This document shows, piece after piece, positions 1-9,143 of a stretch of DNA of 37,628 nt; position 1 is the first letter of the stretch; each line of letters starts with the position of its first letter. Position numbers and translations under genes: made by a program. A model generated the notes under the pieces. It saw nothing but the letters and a program-made list of their open reading frames with translations. It was not told the origin of the DNA and made no database searches. Where the stretch lies: NCBI GenBank assembly GCA_003427395.1, contig BFEA01000114.1:1415488-1453115 (forward strand). Direction: 5' to 3'. This DNA comes from Chara braunii. Taxonomy: Eukaryota; Streptophyta; Charophyceae; Charales; Characeae.

Positions 1-146
1 CCTGACACGCCATCCTAATTTTCTAAGCGGGAACGAATCTTCCCTGAGACGCGGGAAGATTGATTCCCGTTCTCTACCTCAGAACAGTGCGGAGGGGGGG
101 GAGAGAGAGACAGACAGAGAGACGGCACGTTCAGGCGCGTCGAACA

Positions 147-151
<5 letters not shown>

Positions 152-230
<79 letters not shown>
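152..230. repeat. (CT)n microsatellite
   Basis: An almost perfect CT dinucleotide run of about 78 bases, preceded by a short GA-rich stretch at 100-122. It generates the poly-Leu/Ser open frame over 60-254, which is not a gene. Confidence 0.97.
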
Positions 231-231
<1 letters not shown>

Positions 232-373
232 GTAGTTTTTATTTATATTCTTAAAAAAATGTCATTTTTCTTTTTTTTCTCTTTTTTAATTTTTCATCTC
301 CGACTACCGGTAGCCGTAGGCTCAGCAAGGTTCGGCTTAGATGTAGCCCCAGGGTCGGTCTGACAAGAGCTTG

Positions 374-390
374 AGGTACTGGTGGTTTAA
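374..390. mobile_element. MITE terminal fragment (GGTACTGGTGGT/TTAA)
   Basis: The motif GGTACTGGTGGT followed by TTAA is the right-hand terminus of the ACCACCAGTACY inverted-repeat family, seen complete at 3779-3936. A matching left end was not found, so this is a solo end or its partner lies outside the window. A second degenerate end (GTACTGGCGGTTTAAG) is at 545-560. Confidence 0.5.
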
Positions 391-559
391 AGCACCAGTA
401 CACCATACATAGGCCCGCGGGTGTCAGCGTGGAACCCGCACCACTTCGGAGGCCGCAATTTTTTTTTTCAACGGTGCCTCATGCTGAGCGGCCTCTCCGA
501 GTTTTGCTTGTGGCGACAAGAACTTTCTGCAAGGCTGGGGCCGTGTACTGGCGGTTTAA

Positions 560-727
560 GGTCAGTCGGGGCTCCACACGAATGCAGAAGTTTTTCATTA
601 GCATTTCACTGTTCCCGCTCTGTCCGGGGCCCAGACCAACATGTGCCAGAGAGGGCTCCGGGCCTGGAAGTTCGCTCCCTAAAGTGTGTAGCCGTGGATG
701 GGGTCAGTCGGGGCTCCACACGAATGC
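560..727. repeat. 26-bp direct repeat pair
   Basis: Two identical 26-base copies, at 560-585 and 702-727, beginning GGTCAGTCGGGGCTCC and ending ACACGAATGC, spaced 142 bp start to start. The sequence after each copy also stays similar for a few bases (GCAGAAGTTTTTCA versus GCCGAATTTCAC). No coding function seen. Confidence 0.9.
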
Positions 728-1072
728 CGAATTTCACTGCATGTATTTGGACTGAAAAATGGACTGCAGCTACTGTCCTGCAACCCCCAGCAATTGTTTG
801 CCCTTTCCATGGGGTTGACTCTAACTTGACTGTCTTTTCACGACCAGCTTTCTTTTTCGTTTTCCCCTTTCCCAGCCAGCTTTCATGAGTGACCTGTTTC
901 AGAGTGTTGTGTGATGATGCGCATAAAATAGCCGAAGGATTCGAGAGCACTTCGTGGAATTTCGTATCGTTTTCGTGAGCGACTTGGCGAGGCCCAATGT
1001 ATAAGTCCACCCATCAGTTACAAGTTGAAGACTCAAAAGCTCTCTGGACATAGGATAAGAAATCAAAATTGA

Positions 1073-1162
1073 ATACCTTTCTCGGCCATTTGGCTAAAAA
1101 TAGATCAAGTGTAGTATCTGTTCTGATCAGTTCAATATCTGATCCGTGGTCTATTGGACCCA
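1073..1162 (+). ncRNA. U2 snRNA-like sequence, 5' half (probable pseudogene)
   Basis: The segment starts ATACCTTTCTCGGCC and continues with GATCAAGTGTAGTATCTG and AATATCTGAT. This follows the highly conserved 5' half of spliceosomal U2 snRNA, including the branch-point-pairing GTAGTA at 1111-1116. A stem-IIb-like hairpin GGTC-TATT-GGACC follows at 1149-1161. Departures from canonical U2 include about five extra bases (AAATA) after GGCTAA and several substitutions. After 1162 the sequence turns into an AATAAT-rich run with no recognisable stem III/IV. No TATA at the usual plant snRNA distance was seen (TATAA lies about 70 bases upstream). A truncated retro-pseudogene is the best reading. Confidence 0.75.
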
Positions 1163-1399
1163 AAATAATAATAATAACAATAATAAGAAATTTAAAAAAA
1201 TCAAAGTTCAAATGATCGTATAGTTGTCCTCCTAGAAGGAAGCTTGTATGTGGAGTGAGGCTTGTGGATGATGCTTCCCTGTTTGTGTCTTACGGACTCT
1301 TACCCTCTGGGTGACCTGGGTTCATCGAGAAGGGCCAACGAAATTCGGGGGTGTTGTTTGAAAGGTGCTACCCCGGGAATTTGACCCTGAAATGGATGG

Positions 1400-1783
1400 A
1401 TGACAGTCAGGGCCCTGGATCTTCTTAGGTTGTCGAACGAGGATTCAACAGTCCCACTGGTACCTCGGGTCCCTTCAGCTGGTCAGAAACAAGGGTACCC
1501 TGTGGTCCTGTGGACAAACAGGCCCCTGATTTTTGGGACTGGGCAAGACTTCACTTTGTGGATAGAGAAAGCGAAGAAAGTGGAGGCTGCGATGGGAAGT
1601 TTTCGTCGGATGGACAGGAAGAGTACTGATCGAGCGGAGATAGCTGCTCAGATTGTGACTATGCGCCGGGAGTACCGCGCGAAAGGTCACCCCGATGACT
1701 TCTTCCAGAAGAACCTGGACATTCTCACAAACAAATGTGACTCCGTGCAAAAATTGGCGGCAGCAGTGTGGCGTGACAGATAG
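1400..1783 (+). CDS. Hypothetical open frame, possible exon remnant
   Basis: A 127-codon frame with balanced amino-acid composition, unlike the low-complexity frames around it. Its second half is rich in charged residues with a helical look (EKAKKVEAAMGSFRRMDRKS, then IAAQIVTMRREYRAKGHPDD). It ends at TAG in WRDR-stop. No family was recognised and no signal peptide or membrane segment is apparent. The open frame may extend upstream as an exon, since the first ATG is not in an obvious start context. It could equally be a chance or transposon-derived frame. Confidence 0.3.
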   Translation: MTVRALDLLRLSNEDSTVPLVPRVPSAGQKQGYPVVLWTNRPLIFGTGQDFTLWIEKAKKVEAAMGSFRRMDRKSTDRAEIAAQIVTMRREYRAKGHPDDFFQKNLDILTNKCDSVQKLAAAVWRDR

Positions 1784-2487
1784 GGGAAGAGTCGACGACG
1801 CGTGAGTGTTGGCGTGGAGGTATATATCTCATTATGAGAGAGTAGGGAAATCCTCTTTCCGGCGTTGATGGAGATTAGCAACGGATTGGCGCATGGCTAC
1901 CCTTGATTCCACTTTGTGGGTATGTGGAGTCATGGATGAAGTCTAGGGAGATGATTGGCTGGATAATGCTTTGCGTTTGCATCGTTGAGCTGACAGCGCA
2001 GCGCCTATCGGGTGGCATCAACAATATTTTATTCGGTCAAAGCATTAATAATATTGATGTCGTGTTTGTCTTCTGCTCTTGTATCTGTATGGCGAACTAC
2101 GATTGCATGCATGTGCATCGTGTGCGAGTTTGTAAGTCAATATAAGCCTTCTAAAAGGAAAGGTTTGATTGTGCCACTGGCGATGGCAGCCTTGGTGATT
2201 GGTATAAGGTTCAGGGTTCTTGGGAGACAGTGGCTCTGCAGTTGTAAAGGCTTGCCGCAGTGAGGGTGGGGCGTGGTGTTTGATAAGGCTTGCTTTTCTG
2301 CAGTTTCTATCTTGTTGTAGGTCTGGTCTTTGTAGGTGTTTTTTCATGTTCAAGAAACCATAAGGATGGTGGCCAAAAAGAGGGGGGGGGGGGNGGATGG
2401 TGGCCTAAGGGATCTGTTGTTAAGTGGCAATAGATTGGGTTTGGATCTTGCCATCACATGTAACCAACTACCGGAACGGTGGAACCA
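1784..2487. other. Unassigned intergenic stretch
   Basis: No gene or complete repeat recognised. It contains short overlapping frames on both strands without family resemblance and a poly-G run with an ambiguous base at 2394. Composition is mixed. Confidence 0.5.
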
Positions 2488-3000
2488 GAAGCTGGCCATG
2501 GGTTAATGTAACCCATGGGTTAGGTTAGCTAACCCCTGGGTTAGCGTAATCCATGGGTGAAGACCGTTAAGGTAACCCATGGGTAAAGGTAACCCATGGG
2601 TAAGGTGGGTTAAGGTAACCCTTGGTAGCCCATAGGTCAAGGTAACCTATTGTAACCCATGGGTTACACCACCAGTACTTGGCCCAGCTATTGGCCGCGG
2701 AAGAAAATAGAGTAGAAACATTTCTAGTTGGATGAATTTGGGCGCTCCTGTAGTGGCCCGTACGTTTCCTAAAACCGTGGCTTGTTTTTCTTTTTTTTTT
2801 CGTAACCCAGTCTAGCTGTTAGGGGGGCTGATATGAGCGCTCCCGCCTAGCAGCCTTTCTGGTTGCTCCAGTCTATTGATGGGGAGCGTCACCTGCTGGA
2901 AATGGGGTCCAGCGTCCCTGTACATCGGGCACGACTATAGGAAGTACTGGTGGTCTAAGGTAACCCATTGTAACCCATAGCCATGGGTTACGTGTGATGC
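2488..3000. repeat. Degenerate palindromic TAACCCATGGGTTA satellite, interrupted
   Basis: Many degenerate copies of the self-complementary word TAACCCATGGGTTA (NcoI-like CCATGG centre) fill 2488-2667 and resume at 2955-3000. The two parts are separated by an inserted MITE at 2668-2954. Because the unit contains GGGTTA/TAACCC it superficially resembles a telomere repeat, but spacing is irregular and both orientations alternate. Confidence 0.8.
2668..2954. mobile_element. MITE, ACCACCAGTACTT terminal inverted repeats
   Basis: The left end ACCACCAGTACTT (2668-2680) and right end AAGTACTGGTGGT (2942-2954) are perfect 13-bp inverted repeats bounding 287 bp with no coding capacity. Flanks are TTAC and CTAA, a decayed version of the TTAA flanks of the 3779-3936 copy. 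The element sits inside the palindromic satellite, which continues on both sides. Confidence 0.8.
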
Positions 3001-3033
3001 ACGACTGGGTTAAGCTGGCAATGGGCTAAGTGA

Positions 3034-3125
3034 GGGCTGGCTGGGTAGTCCAGTGTTTCTCAGGATGGCAACCTCGGGAGAAAGTTGGTTGGGTAGCCCA
3101 GTGTTTCTCAGGATGGTAACTTTGG
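3034..3125. repeat. Tandem pair of ~33-bp units
   Basis: Two near-identical units containing CCAGTGTTTCTCAGGATGG, about 50 bp apart (near 3038 and 3090). A downstream relative, GTCTGGTCTTTCTGAGAATC, is near 3637. Another dispersed pair is the 'GGCTAYGGAGRTGGTGG...ATAG-TGTAAGTC' unit near 3147-3180 and 3972-4013. Confidence 0.7.
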
Positions 3126-3198
3126 AGATTGGTCTAAGGCGTAGGGGCTACGGAGATGGTGGCTCCATAGCTGTAAGTCATCCAGGATTAAACCACCA

Positions 3199-3305
3199 GT
3201 CCATCTAAAGTTACTGTTCATCCCTTTTCGTGTACGAGTACTGCCCCTCGGTCCCTCGGTCAATTCGGCCCAAGACCAGTAGAGCAACGGATGAACGGTA
3301 ACTTT
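3199..3305. repeat. Inverted repeat (17-bp arms)
   Basis: AAAGTTACTGTTCATCC at 3199-3215 is mirrored by GGATGAACGGTAACTTT at 3289-3305 with one mismatch, giving a ~107-bp foldback. It lies just downstream of an ACCACCAGTCC MITE-like end at 3186-3196. It may be part of a decayed copy of that family or an independent foldback element. Confidence 0.65.
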
Positions 3306-3415
3306 GGGCCCAAAATGTCTGTGGGAGGCCCAGACTTATCACTAATACAAAGGCTGGTACCAGTACCATGTTGTTTTATCCAACAGCCGGTGGTGGTCTC
3401 TTTCAGGCTTGGCAA

Positions 3416-3513
3416 AATGAATTTTTGGGGTCGCCAATTTGGTCTCTTGCACAGGGGCCATGCTAATCTTCTTTCTCTGTATCGTTCCAATTTTAATGGA
3501 TGTCCCCAAGGAT
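3416..3513 (-). ncRNA. U6 snRNA-like sequence (probable pseudogene)
   Basis: Read on the minus strand, the segment has GGGGACATCC, then AAAATTGGAACGATACAGAG, then GATTAGCATGGCCCCTG and GCAAGAGACCAAATTGG. This matches the U6 5' hairpin region, the ACAGAGA box and the U4-pairing/AGC region. Two features argue against function. Four extra bases separate ACAGAGA from GAAGATTAGC. The GGATGACACGC internal stem-loop region after TGTGCAAG is not recognisable. No TATA-like box is evident at about -30. It ends at a short TTTT run. Confidence 0.8.
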
Positions 3514-3778
3514 GGGTTCGGCAATTTAGCTTTGGATGGATTGGAACTCGGCAGGAAAGTCACTGGTCGCTGGCTATGGTTAAGGGGAAGAAAGGAGGGG
3601 GGAGAGAATTGGTTAGCTAGCCTGTTCGTTAGGTAGTCTGGTCTTTCTGAGAATCTCTCACTGAAGGCATCAGTAAATACAGGGTCCAGGATCTTGAATT
3701 AGTGGGCGCGTTCTCGAAGAGAGCACCATGCCTGGTGGCAGCGCCTCGCTTGCCTTTGGCCTACGAATCTGTACTTAA

Positions 3779-3936
3779 ACCACCAGTACCTTTCCAATAT
3801 GGTTGCCGCGGGCAGTGTAGGAGGCCCAAAACGAAAAAGGGTCGCCGATTCGATTTATCAACTGCGGGCGTCCTCCGCTTGGCTACCGTGTTACCCCGTG
3901 CGTCGTAGATTTCAAGCGGGGAAAGGTACTGGTGGT
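3779..3936. mobile_element. MITE with perfect TIRs and TTAA flanks
   Basis: The ends ACCACCAGTACCTTTCC and GGAAAGGTACTGGTGGT are perfect inverted repeats. TTAA lies immediately outside on both sides (3775-3778 and 3937-3940); including the palindromic flank the symmetry is 22 bp. The 158-bp interior has no coding frame of note. A TTAA target duplication is characteristic of piggyBac-type insertion, but the terminal bases here are not diagnostic, so superfamily is uncertain. Confidence 0.85.
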
Positions 3937-4280
3937 TTAAGGTATCCAGTCAAAGGCTACTAAAACACCAGATACATAGTGGCTATGGAGGTGGTGGTCT
4001 CATAGATGTAAGTCTCGCTGCCGTAAGGCTGGTACTCGGGAACGTTTCAATTGCAAGTGTGACACCACCGTCTTCCCCCGACAAAACGCACCCTCACCAT
4101 AAATGCTTACAGCCTCACAGGCTATCTTTCCAGTCTAATACAGTCATGATCTCCGATCACCAACAGTATATCCTCCCGTAATTGGGAGCAATCTGCGCTG
4201 TTCGGCTTCTTCTTATTGACGAATTGCTCCGGCATGTGATTTGGAATTCGTCTCTCAATCTCTTCGTCTACAATGTCTAC

Positions 4281-4389
4281 TACCTTCTTCCGCCGAATAC
4301 AACGTATGGTCATTATAGCTGTATTTGAGGCATATGTCAGTCTAGATACAGGCATAATGACCGTACGTTGTATTCGGGAGAAGAAGGTA
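4281..4389. mobile_element. 109-bp foldback MITE, copy 1 (TA-flanked)
   Basis: TACCTTCTTC at 4281 is mirrored by GAAGAAGGTA ending at 4389. The arms extend about 40 bases (CCGAATACAACGTAYGGTCATTAT) around a short spacer. TA at both ends is consistent with a mariner/Stowaway-type TA duplication. A second copy of identical length is at 5458-5566. A partial left-end relative (ACCGTCTTCCCCCGACAAAACGC) is near 4066. Confidence 0.85.
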
Positions 4390-5025
4390 CTCTTCTCAAC
4401 CTCACAGGAAACAGTCCATTCCAATCCGCATGACGTACTTGCACTGTGAAGTACTCAGAGCCTCTCCCAACATCAAGCAAGAGTTATATGCATTGCAATG
4501 ATTGCATTCATATAATTTCGTAATCATAATTTGCTAAGCTCATACCATTTTCATGGTGTTTTTTTAATGAGCGAGAAGAAGATCAACGTGACGGGAGGCT
4601 ACGCGTCACGACAGCTCGCAAGTCGCAACAACTACATGTGCTTGTAAGTTGCCGCAACCTCCAACTTGAAAGCAAAACGAGATGGAACGCAATCTGCAAG
4701 CTAGGCAATTTGACAAATTCGTCTTGGAAAGGGGATCAAGACCGTTGATGGTGTCAATCTAGAGGATCCAAATGAGCGACCCACTTCTCCTAAAGCATCT
4801 CACAGTTGATGGAGAGGGAGTCAGGGATGACGGATGGTGAGAGAGGGCGTATGATTGGCGGATTGGTTGGATGGCTGGGCGTGACAATGAACATCTACCC
4901 CCAAATGAAGGATGTCGAGTGTAGTAAGTTTTAAGGCCTGACAACATGCCCACCCCCTTTATACAACCCCTCCCCCCCCTCCCTCCGTATGGTAGGACAT
5001 AGCAAAGCAGTGACTGATGTGATCA
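4390..5025. other. Unassigned intergenic stretch
   Basis: No gene, RNA or complete repeat recognised. It includes a T-rich run near 4558 and a CCTCCCTCC-rich stretch at 4966-4986 next to the GA/GGGA microsatellite. Confidence 0.45.
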
Positions 5026-5027
5026 AT

Positions 5028-5140
5028 GAGAGAGAGAGAGAGAGAGGGAGAGAGAGAGAGAGAGAGAGGGAGGGAGGGAGGGAGGGAGGGACGGAGGGAC
5101 GGAGGGACGGAGGGAGGGAGGGAGGGAGGGACGGAGGGAG
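5028..5140. repeat. (GA)n/(GGGA)n compound microsatellite
   Basis: GAGA repeats pass into GGGA and GGGACGGA units. The tract produces low-complexity Arg/Glu/Gly and Pro/Ser frames on the two strands that are not genes. Confidence 0.95.
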
Positions 5141-5457
5141 TACAGGTGTGCAGGGTCTACGCAGAGCACAAGATTCCTCCAATGGTTCAGCATAGAGATG
5201 GCAGGCATGAAAATACCTCAGCAGCAATTGCAGGGACAGAGCATGCATGCTTCCTCACATCATTGAGACGATCCAATGTAGCTCGCAGATGATTGGAGTG
5301 ATATTTACGTGCCGTTGAGAAGAACTCCTCGAGTTGTTGCAGCTGTTCAAGGCACACAGCACAGCATCCAAACCTTTGACAAAATGGTGAGATGTGTTTT
5401 ATAACTTTTATTTATTTGCACATTAGTTAATCTTCAATCAACTCATCAACTACTAAC

Positions 5458-5566
5458 TACCGTCTTCACCCGAATAGAACGCCCGGTCATTTTAGCTGTT
5501 TTTGGCACAACTTTCGGTCCAGATGCAGCGATAATGACCAGGCGTTCTATTCGGGTGAAGACGGTA
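5458..5566. mobile_element. 109-bp foldback MITE, copy 2 (TA-flanked)
   Basis: TACCGTCTTCACCCG at 5458 is mirrored by CGGGTGAAGACGGTA ending at 5566, with arms continuing through AATAGAACGCCYGGTCATT. The length is exactly that of the 4281-4389 copy, and both share the internal GGTCATTWTAGCTGT and AGTCTAGAT/GGTCCAGAT segments, so they are one family. Confidence 0.85.
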
Positions 5567-5599
5567 GGTTGTCTTTTCTGGGCGACCGGTTTCAGTGGT

Positions 5600-5720
5600 T
5601 CACAACTTGTGCCCGGGTGCTGCCTGGATACACACCCGGGCAGGGTTCCAGCCAGCCCAAGCGCCAAAAAAAAAAAACAAAAAAAAAAACATGTTGTGTA
5701 GAATTGCCATGCAGACTACT
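5600..5720. mobile_element. Fragment of GC-ended MITE family
   Basis: CCCGGGTGCTGCC...CCCGGGCAGG is followed by an A-rich run and TTGTGTAGAATTGC at 5694-5707. The same arrangement, including the identical 14-mer TTGTGTAGAATTGC at 12038-12051, occurs in the larger element at 11899-12346. Confidence 0.55.
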
Positions 5721-5888
5721 TATGGCTGAGGATCACAACAGAATTCCTCGGGGAATCAGAGATAACAGGATCAGACTAAGGCACCCCCCTTAAAACCCCT
5801 TTAGCCCCTTTAAAACCAATTGATATACCCCCCTTCCTGCTTCGTGACAGCCAATTCTGTGCACGGGCTGACACCCATCCACCCAGCC

Positions 5889-5944
5889 ACCTACCCACCG
5901 ACACACACGCACGCTCACCTACCCACCGACACACACGCACGCTC
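5889..5944. repeat. 28-bp perfect tandem duplication
   Basis: Two adjacent identical 28-base units, each starting ACCTACCCACCGACACACAC and ending GCACGCTC (5889-5916 and 5917-5944), in a CA/CCCA-rich region. Confidence 0.9.
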
Positions 5945-6203
5945 GCCCGCCAACCACCAACCCAGCCACACCCATACCCATGATGTATATTTCTTTATCA
6001 TCAATTTGGCTTTTGCTTTTTGTCGTTGTCTAGATTTTATTCTTTTTTTTTTTCTCCCTCTTTGTTTTTTTCTTCTTTTTCTGTGGGTCTTAGTGAGTGG
6101 TGGAGCCAGGCTGTTTTTTTTCTTTTCTTTTTTTTGTCGGTTTTTTTTTTTGTCATTTTTTTTTTTGTCGATGAAAGAGTCGAGCAAGCAAGCTTTCCCG
6201 GAG

Positions 6204-6362
6204 CGAGATCCCACTAGCAAAAAGGGTTGGATGAATGCTCGAATCTGGACATGTTTGTGGAAAGGTGTAGAAAAATGAGATTGAACTGCTTTTTTGAATC
6301 TCTTTCGTAAAGACATCCAGATTCAGGCGCTTAATCCAATTCTCTTTGCTAGTGGGACCTCG
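6204..6362. mobile_element. Inverted-repeat element, GAATCTGGAC family copy 1
   Basis: The left arm reads CGAGATCCCACTAGCAAAA...GAATCTGGACATGTTTGTGG. The right arm, reverse-complemented, reads CGAGGTCCCACTAGCAAAGA...GAATCTGGATGTCTTTACG. The arms are about 60 bp around a short loop. The same family occurs at 12888-13058. Confidence 0.8.
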
Positions 6363-7198
6363 CCCCCGTTTGACCCGTCCATTTTGATTTGGGCCTCACT
6401 CGAAAAAAAAGAAGAAAAAAGCTGGCGCAAGATCATGGTAAGATGTACGCGCCAAAATTCTGTCTTTTTCACATTTCCCTCTCTCTCTCTCTCTGTTCGT
6501 GTGTCTCTGTATCTCACACACTCACATGCACACACACATAGATATCTGTCCAGAAGGAGACACGTAATGTGTGGCGAAGGGTTGTGGGTGTGGGTGTGTT
6601 TGTGTGTCAGCAATGTTGTACCCCCGTTCACCGTTCACAGGGTCTGTGGACGGAGATCGGTTATGGAGTTCACAGCGTTCACAACACGGGAGTTCATGGA
6701 GTTCACGGAGAGTGTTCTATTTTTTTTTAATTTTTTTTTTGGCTGGGGGGGTATGTTTTTTTTTAGAGGAGGGTGGGGGACATCGAAGGGTAACTCCCTA
6801 TAATTTTTTCAATTTTGTTTTTTTCACGAATAATATTTTTTTTAATTAAAAATGGGAAAAAAAAATTCAAACAGCTAAAATAAGCATTTTCGTTTGCTAT
6901 TTTCTAGGTTATTTCAATTTGTTTTTATTTTTTCAATGTCATCACGCTGTGGGGCTTGAGGCGAATGTACATGGGGGAACCCAAAAAAAAAAAAAAAAAA
7001 AAAAAAACCACTCTTTAGTTGTCGGCCCGTTCACAAAAAAATCACCAAATGAATGGCCGGTCACGTTCAATTAACCGGTGCCGATCATGTTCACGGGTCC
7101 GCCACTGTGTGTCAGAGAGAGAGAAAGGCCAAGATTAAAAAAAAAAAAACGTTGTGCATGGCGTCAATGCGCGTGTGCTGTCTGCTAAGGACGTATGT
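6363..7198. other. Low-complexity intergenic stretch
   Basis: T-runs and A-runs (including a long poly-A at 6983-7007), a CT tract at 6478-6495, and clustered GTTCAC words near 6619-6705 and 7030-7100. No gene recognised. Confidence 0.5.
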
Positions 7199-7212
7199 TC
7201 TCTCTCTCTCTG

Positions 7213-7256
<44 letters not shown>
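7199..7256. repeat. (CT)n microsatellite ending in an ambiguous base
   Basis: CT repeats run up to an N at 7257, followed immediately by poly-A. The N lies at a homopolymer junction where assembly is unreliable. Confidence 0.9.
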
Positions 7257-7271
7257 NACAAAAAAAAAAAA

Positions 7272-7380
7272 AAGGCCCCACTTATTCCCATGCCCAGGTA
7301 CCCTGGGTACCAGAAACCCCCGGGCAACTTGCCCGGACGCTCGGGCCGGGCTGCGCAGCTGGTTGGCCCAAGTAGCCTAG
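7272..7380. mobile_element. Terminal fragment of CTAGGCTAC / GC-ended MITE
   Basis: The right terminus GTAGCCTAG (7372-7380) matches the terminus of the complete element at 36442-36751. It is preceded by the same kind of GC-rich CCCGGGCAACTTGCCCGG sequence. The other end is lost or obscured by the poly-A and CT tracts upstream. Confidence 0.5.
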
Positions 7381-8954
7381 CAAATTAATGAATTAATTGG
7401 ACAATAATTAATTAACTATGTAGATACCTAATGAACGAATGAATGAATTATTAATAGTTAATTTCATAATTACTTAAAAACAACATCAATTGTATACATG
7501 GTTGAGATGGAGAGAAACCGTGGGAAATCGTCCCAATAGATTCCAAATCTTGGACTCATCCAAACGCACCTGGTCCAGAAACGCGTCCAAATGCATATAG
7601 ACTCCCACCATGTCATGCCATCCACTAATTACATGTTAAGCATCTCTTGTTATGAAAACCTGGTGCGTGCAGTCCCCGCCAGCTCCCCGATCAGAGTCGA
7701 ATCCCCGACACCTCCACAACCCTTTAAAAAAGAAAAAAAGAAAAAAAAAAGAAAGAGTGATAAGCAGCACATGGTCGAACCTGAAAGCCTCCTCAGCACA
7801 TTCTCTTCCTCCGCACAGCAAAACTTCTCTAGGGTGGCTTTATGAGTACATGCCAAATGGGCAAAACAGAATCAGTAATTTGCAACCAAAAATCCCGGCA
7901 ATAGATTGGAGCCCATTTTCTCTTCGCCTTTCTAATACCCCTTTGGGCATTTAACTTTGACATTCCCGGTGCAATTTCCGCATTTTTTGAAGCGAAATCG
8001 TTAGGCCTTACCTGGTTCCCGCCAGTACGGCTAATGATTGCGGCTCACAAAATGCCGAAAAATTGTGGCCAGAGATGTCAAAGTCAAATGCCCAAAGGAG
8101 TGAATCAAACCTCAACAAACATACCCACGTAAAACACCGTGACCTTGCTATACTCAGCCCCCATGTGGCGGACTTGTATACACATGTAACTGTTAGTAAA
8201 CGGTTCAGGAGTTCGAATTCGTCCAGAATCCGGATCAGATTAGTCCAACAATGTTCGTGTCTGTCCCTTTTTTTTTCTTTTTTTTTTTTTATAGGCCTGT
8301 CCAGGCTGTCCTGTTTCTTTTTATTTTTTTTTATAGGCCTGTCCCCTTTCAAAATTAACAAAAGGAAAAAAAGTAGCGCCTTGCTATGAGCTGAGTGGTA
8401 TGCTGTGAACAAACACAAGAAAACAATGAAGTTGAATGCGTGCTCTCTCTCGGGGCAACCGGCAGGGGCCCACTAGGGGGAGGTGCTTTTATCACCCCAC
8501 CTAGCTGTCCACCGGCTCTTTTCCATACACACACACACAAAAAAAAAAAAAAAAACGTGTTCTGACCGTCAAGGACCATAAAGAAGTCCAGAAAAAAAAA
8601 AAAAAAGTACCCTTGTCCAACAAAACTGCGCCAAGGATGCCCCCCCCAATCTGTTCTTTTAATCCTCCCCTCCCTCGCCCCTCCCCCCAGCTGATAGTCG
8701 GTTAACATGCGATCAGCATTCTCTGTGTCATGACCATTACGAGGGTAACGTCCACACAAGTCTTCGTTTCCACTCTCTTGATGACAATCTCTCTATGCCG
8801 CCACCTACCGCACTCTCTATGTCGTCACCTATTGCACTATCTCATGGCATGTCCTCTCTGCTCAGAGAGAGGGGCTGGAAATGCAGTGCCGGTAGCTGTG
8901 GACGCCACACTATTGACAATGTGTTCCTGGCATGCGGAACACGGCAACGGTGGA
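7381..8954. other. Unassigned intergenic stretch
   Basis: An AT-rich ATTAAT/GAATGAAT zone at 7381-7490, A-rich tracts near 7725-7755 and T-rich tracts near 8268-8335, and poly-A runs near 8540 and 8592. B-box-like words (AGTCGAATCC at 7695, AGTTCGAATTC at 8211) hint at decayed tRNA-derived repeats, but no matching A-box was found. No convincing gene. Confidence 0.45.
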
Positions 8955-9143
8955 ATCCAACCAATGGGCTTAGCTTAGTTGGTACACCCATGAACCTGGT
9001 CTGAAATGCAGACCAGAGTTCGAACCCAGACAGAACTAGATGAATGAAATTCAATAATTCTGAATTACCTGGGCTCAAGGCGGTTTGACGATGGAATCCC
9101 ACGGCCAACATACTCAAAAAAAAAAAAAAAAAAAAAAAAAAAA
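8955..9143 (+). mobile_element. tRNA-derived SINE-like element with poly(A) tail
   Basis: A perfect pol III A-box match TAGCTTAGTTGG (8971-8982) is followed about 35 bases later by a B-box-like AGTTCGAACCC (9017-9027). Between them is a strong hairpin CTGGTCTG-AAATG-CAGACCAG (8996-9016). A 3' body containing ATTACCTGGG leads to a poly-A run at 9115-9143. The T-arm does not pair like a functional tRNA and the anticodon loop lacks U33, so a SINE head is more likely than a tRNA gene. A related sequence is on the minus strand at 13172-13280. Confidence 0.6.

Noticed and set aside
2488-3000. Interstitial telomere repeat
   Set aside because: The hexamers alternate in orientation within a palindromic unit and spacing is irregular; not a head-to-tail telomeric array.
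5820-6316. Membrane-protein-like frames on both strands (poly-Phe / poly-Lys)
   Set aside because: They arise from poly-T and CA-rich low-complexity sequence.
7690-7755. SINE with B-box AGTCGAATCC and A-rich tail
   Set aside because: No A-box at the right distance and no second copy in the window; too weak to list separately.
8960-9035. Functional tRNA gene
   Set aside because: A- and B-boxes are good, but the T-stem does not pair, the anticodon loop lacks U33, and a poly-A tail follows; SINE-like is the better reading.
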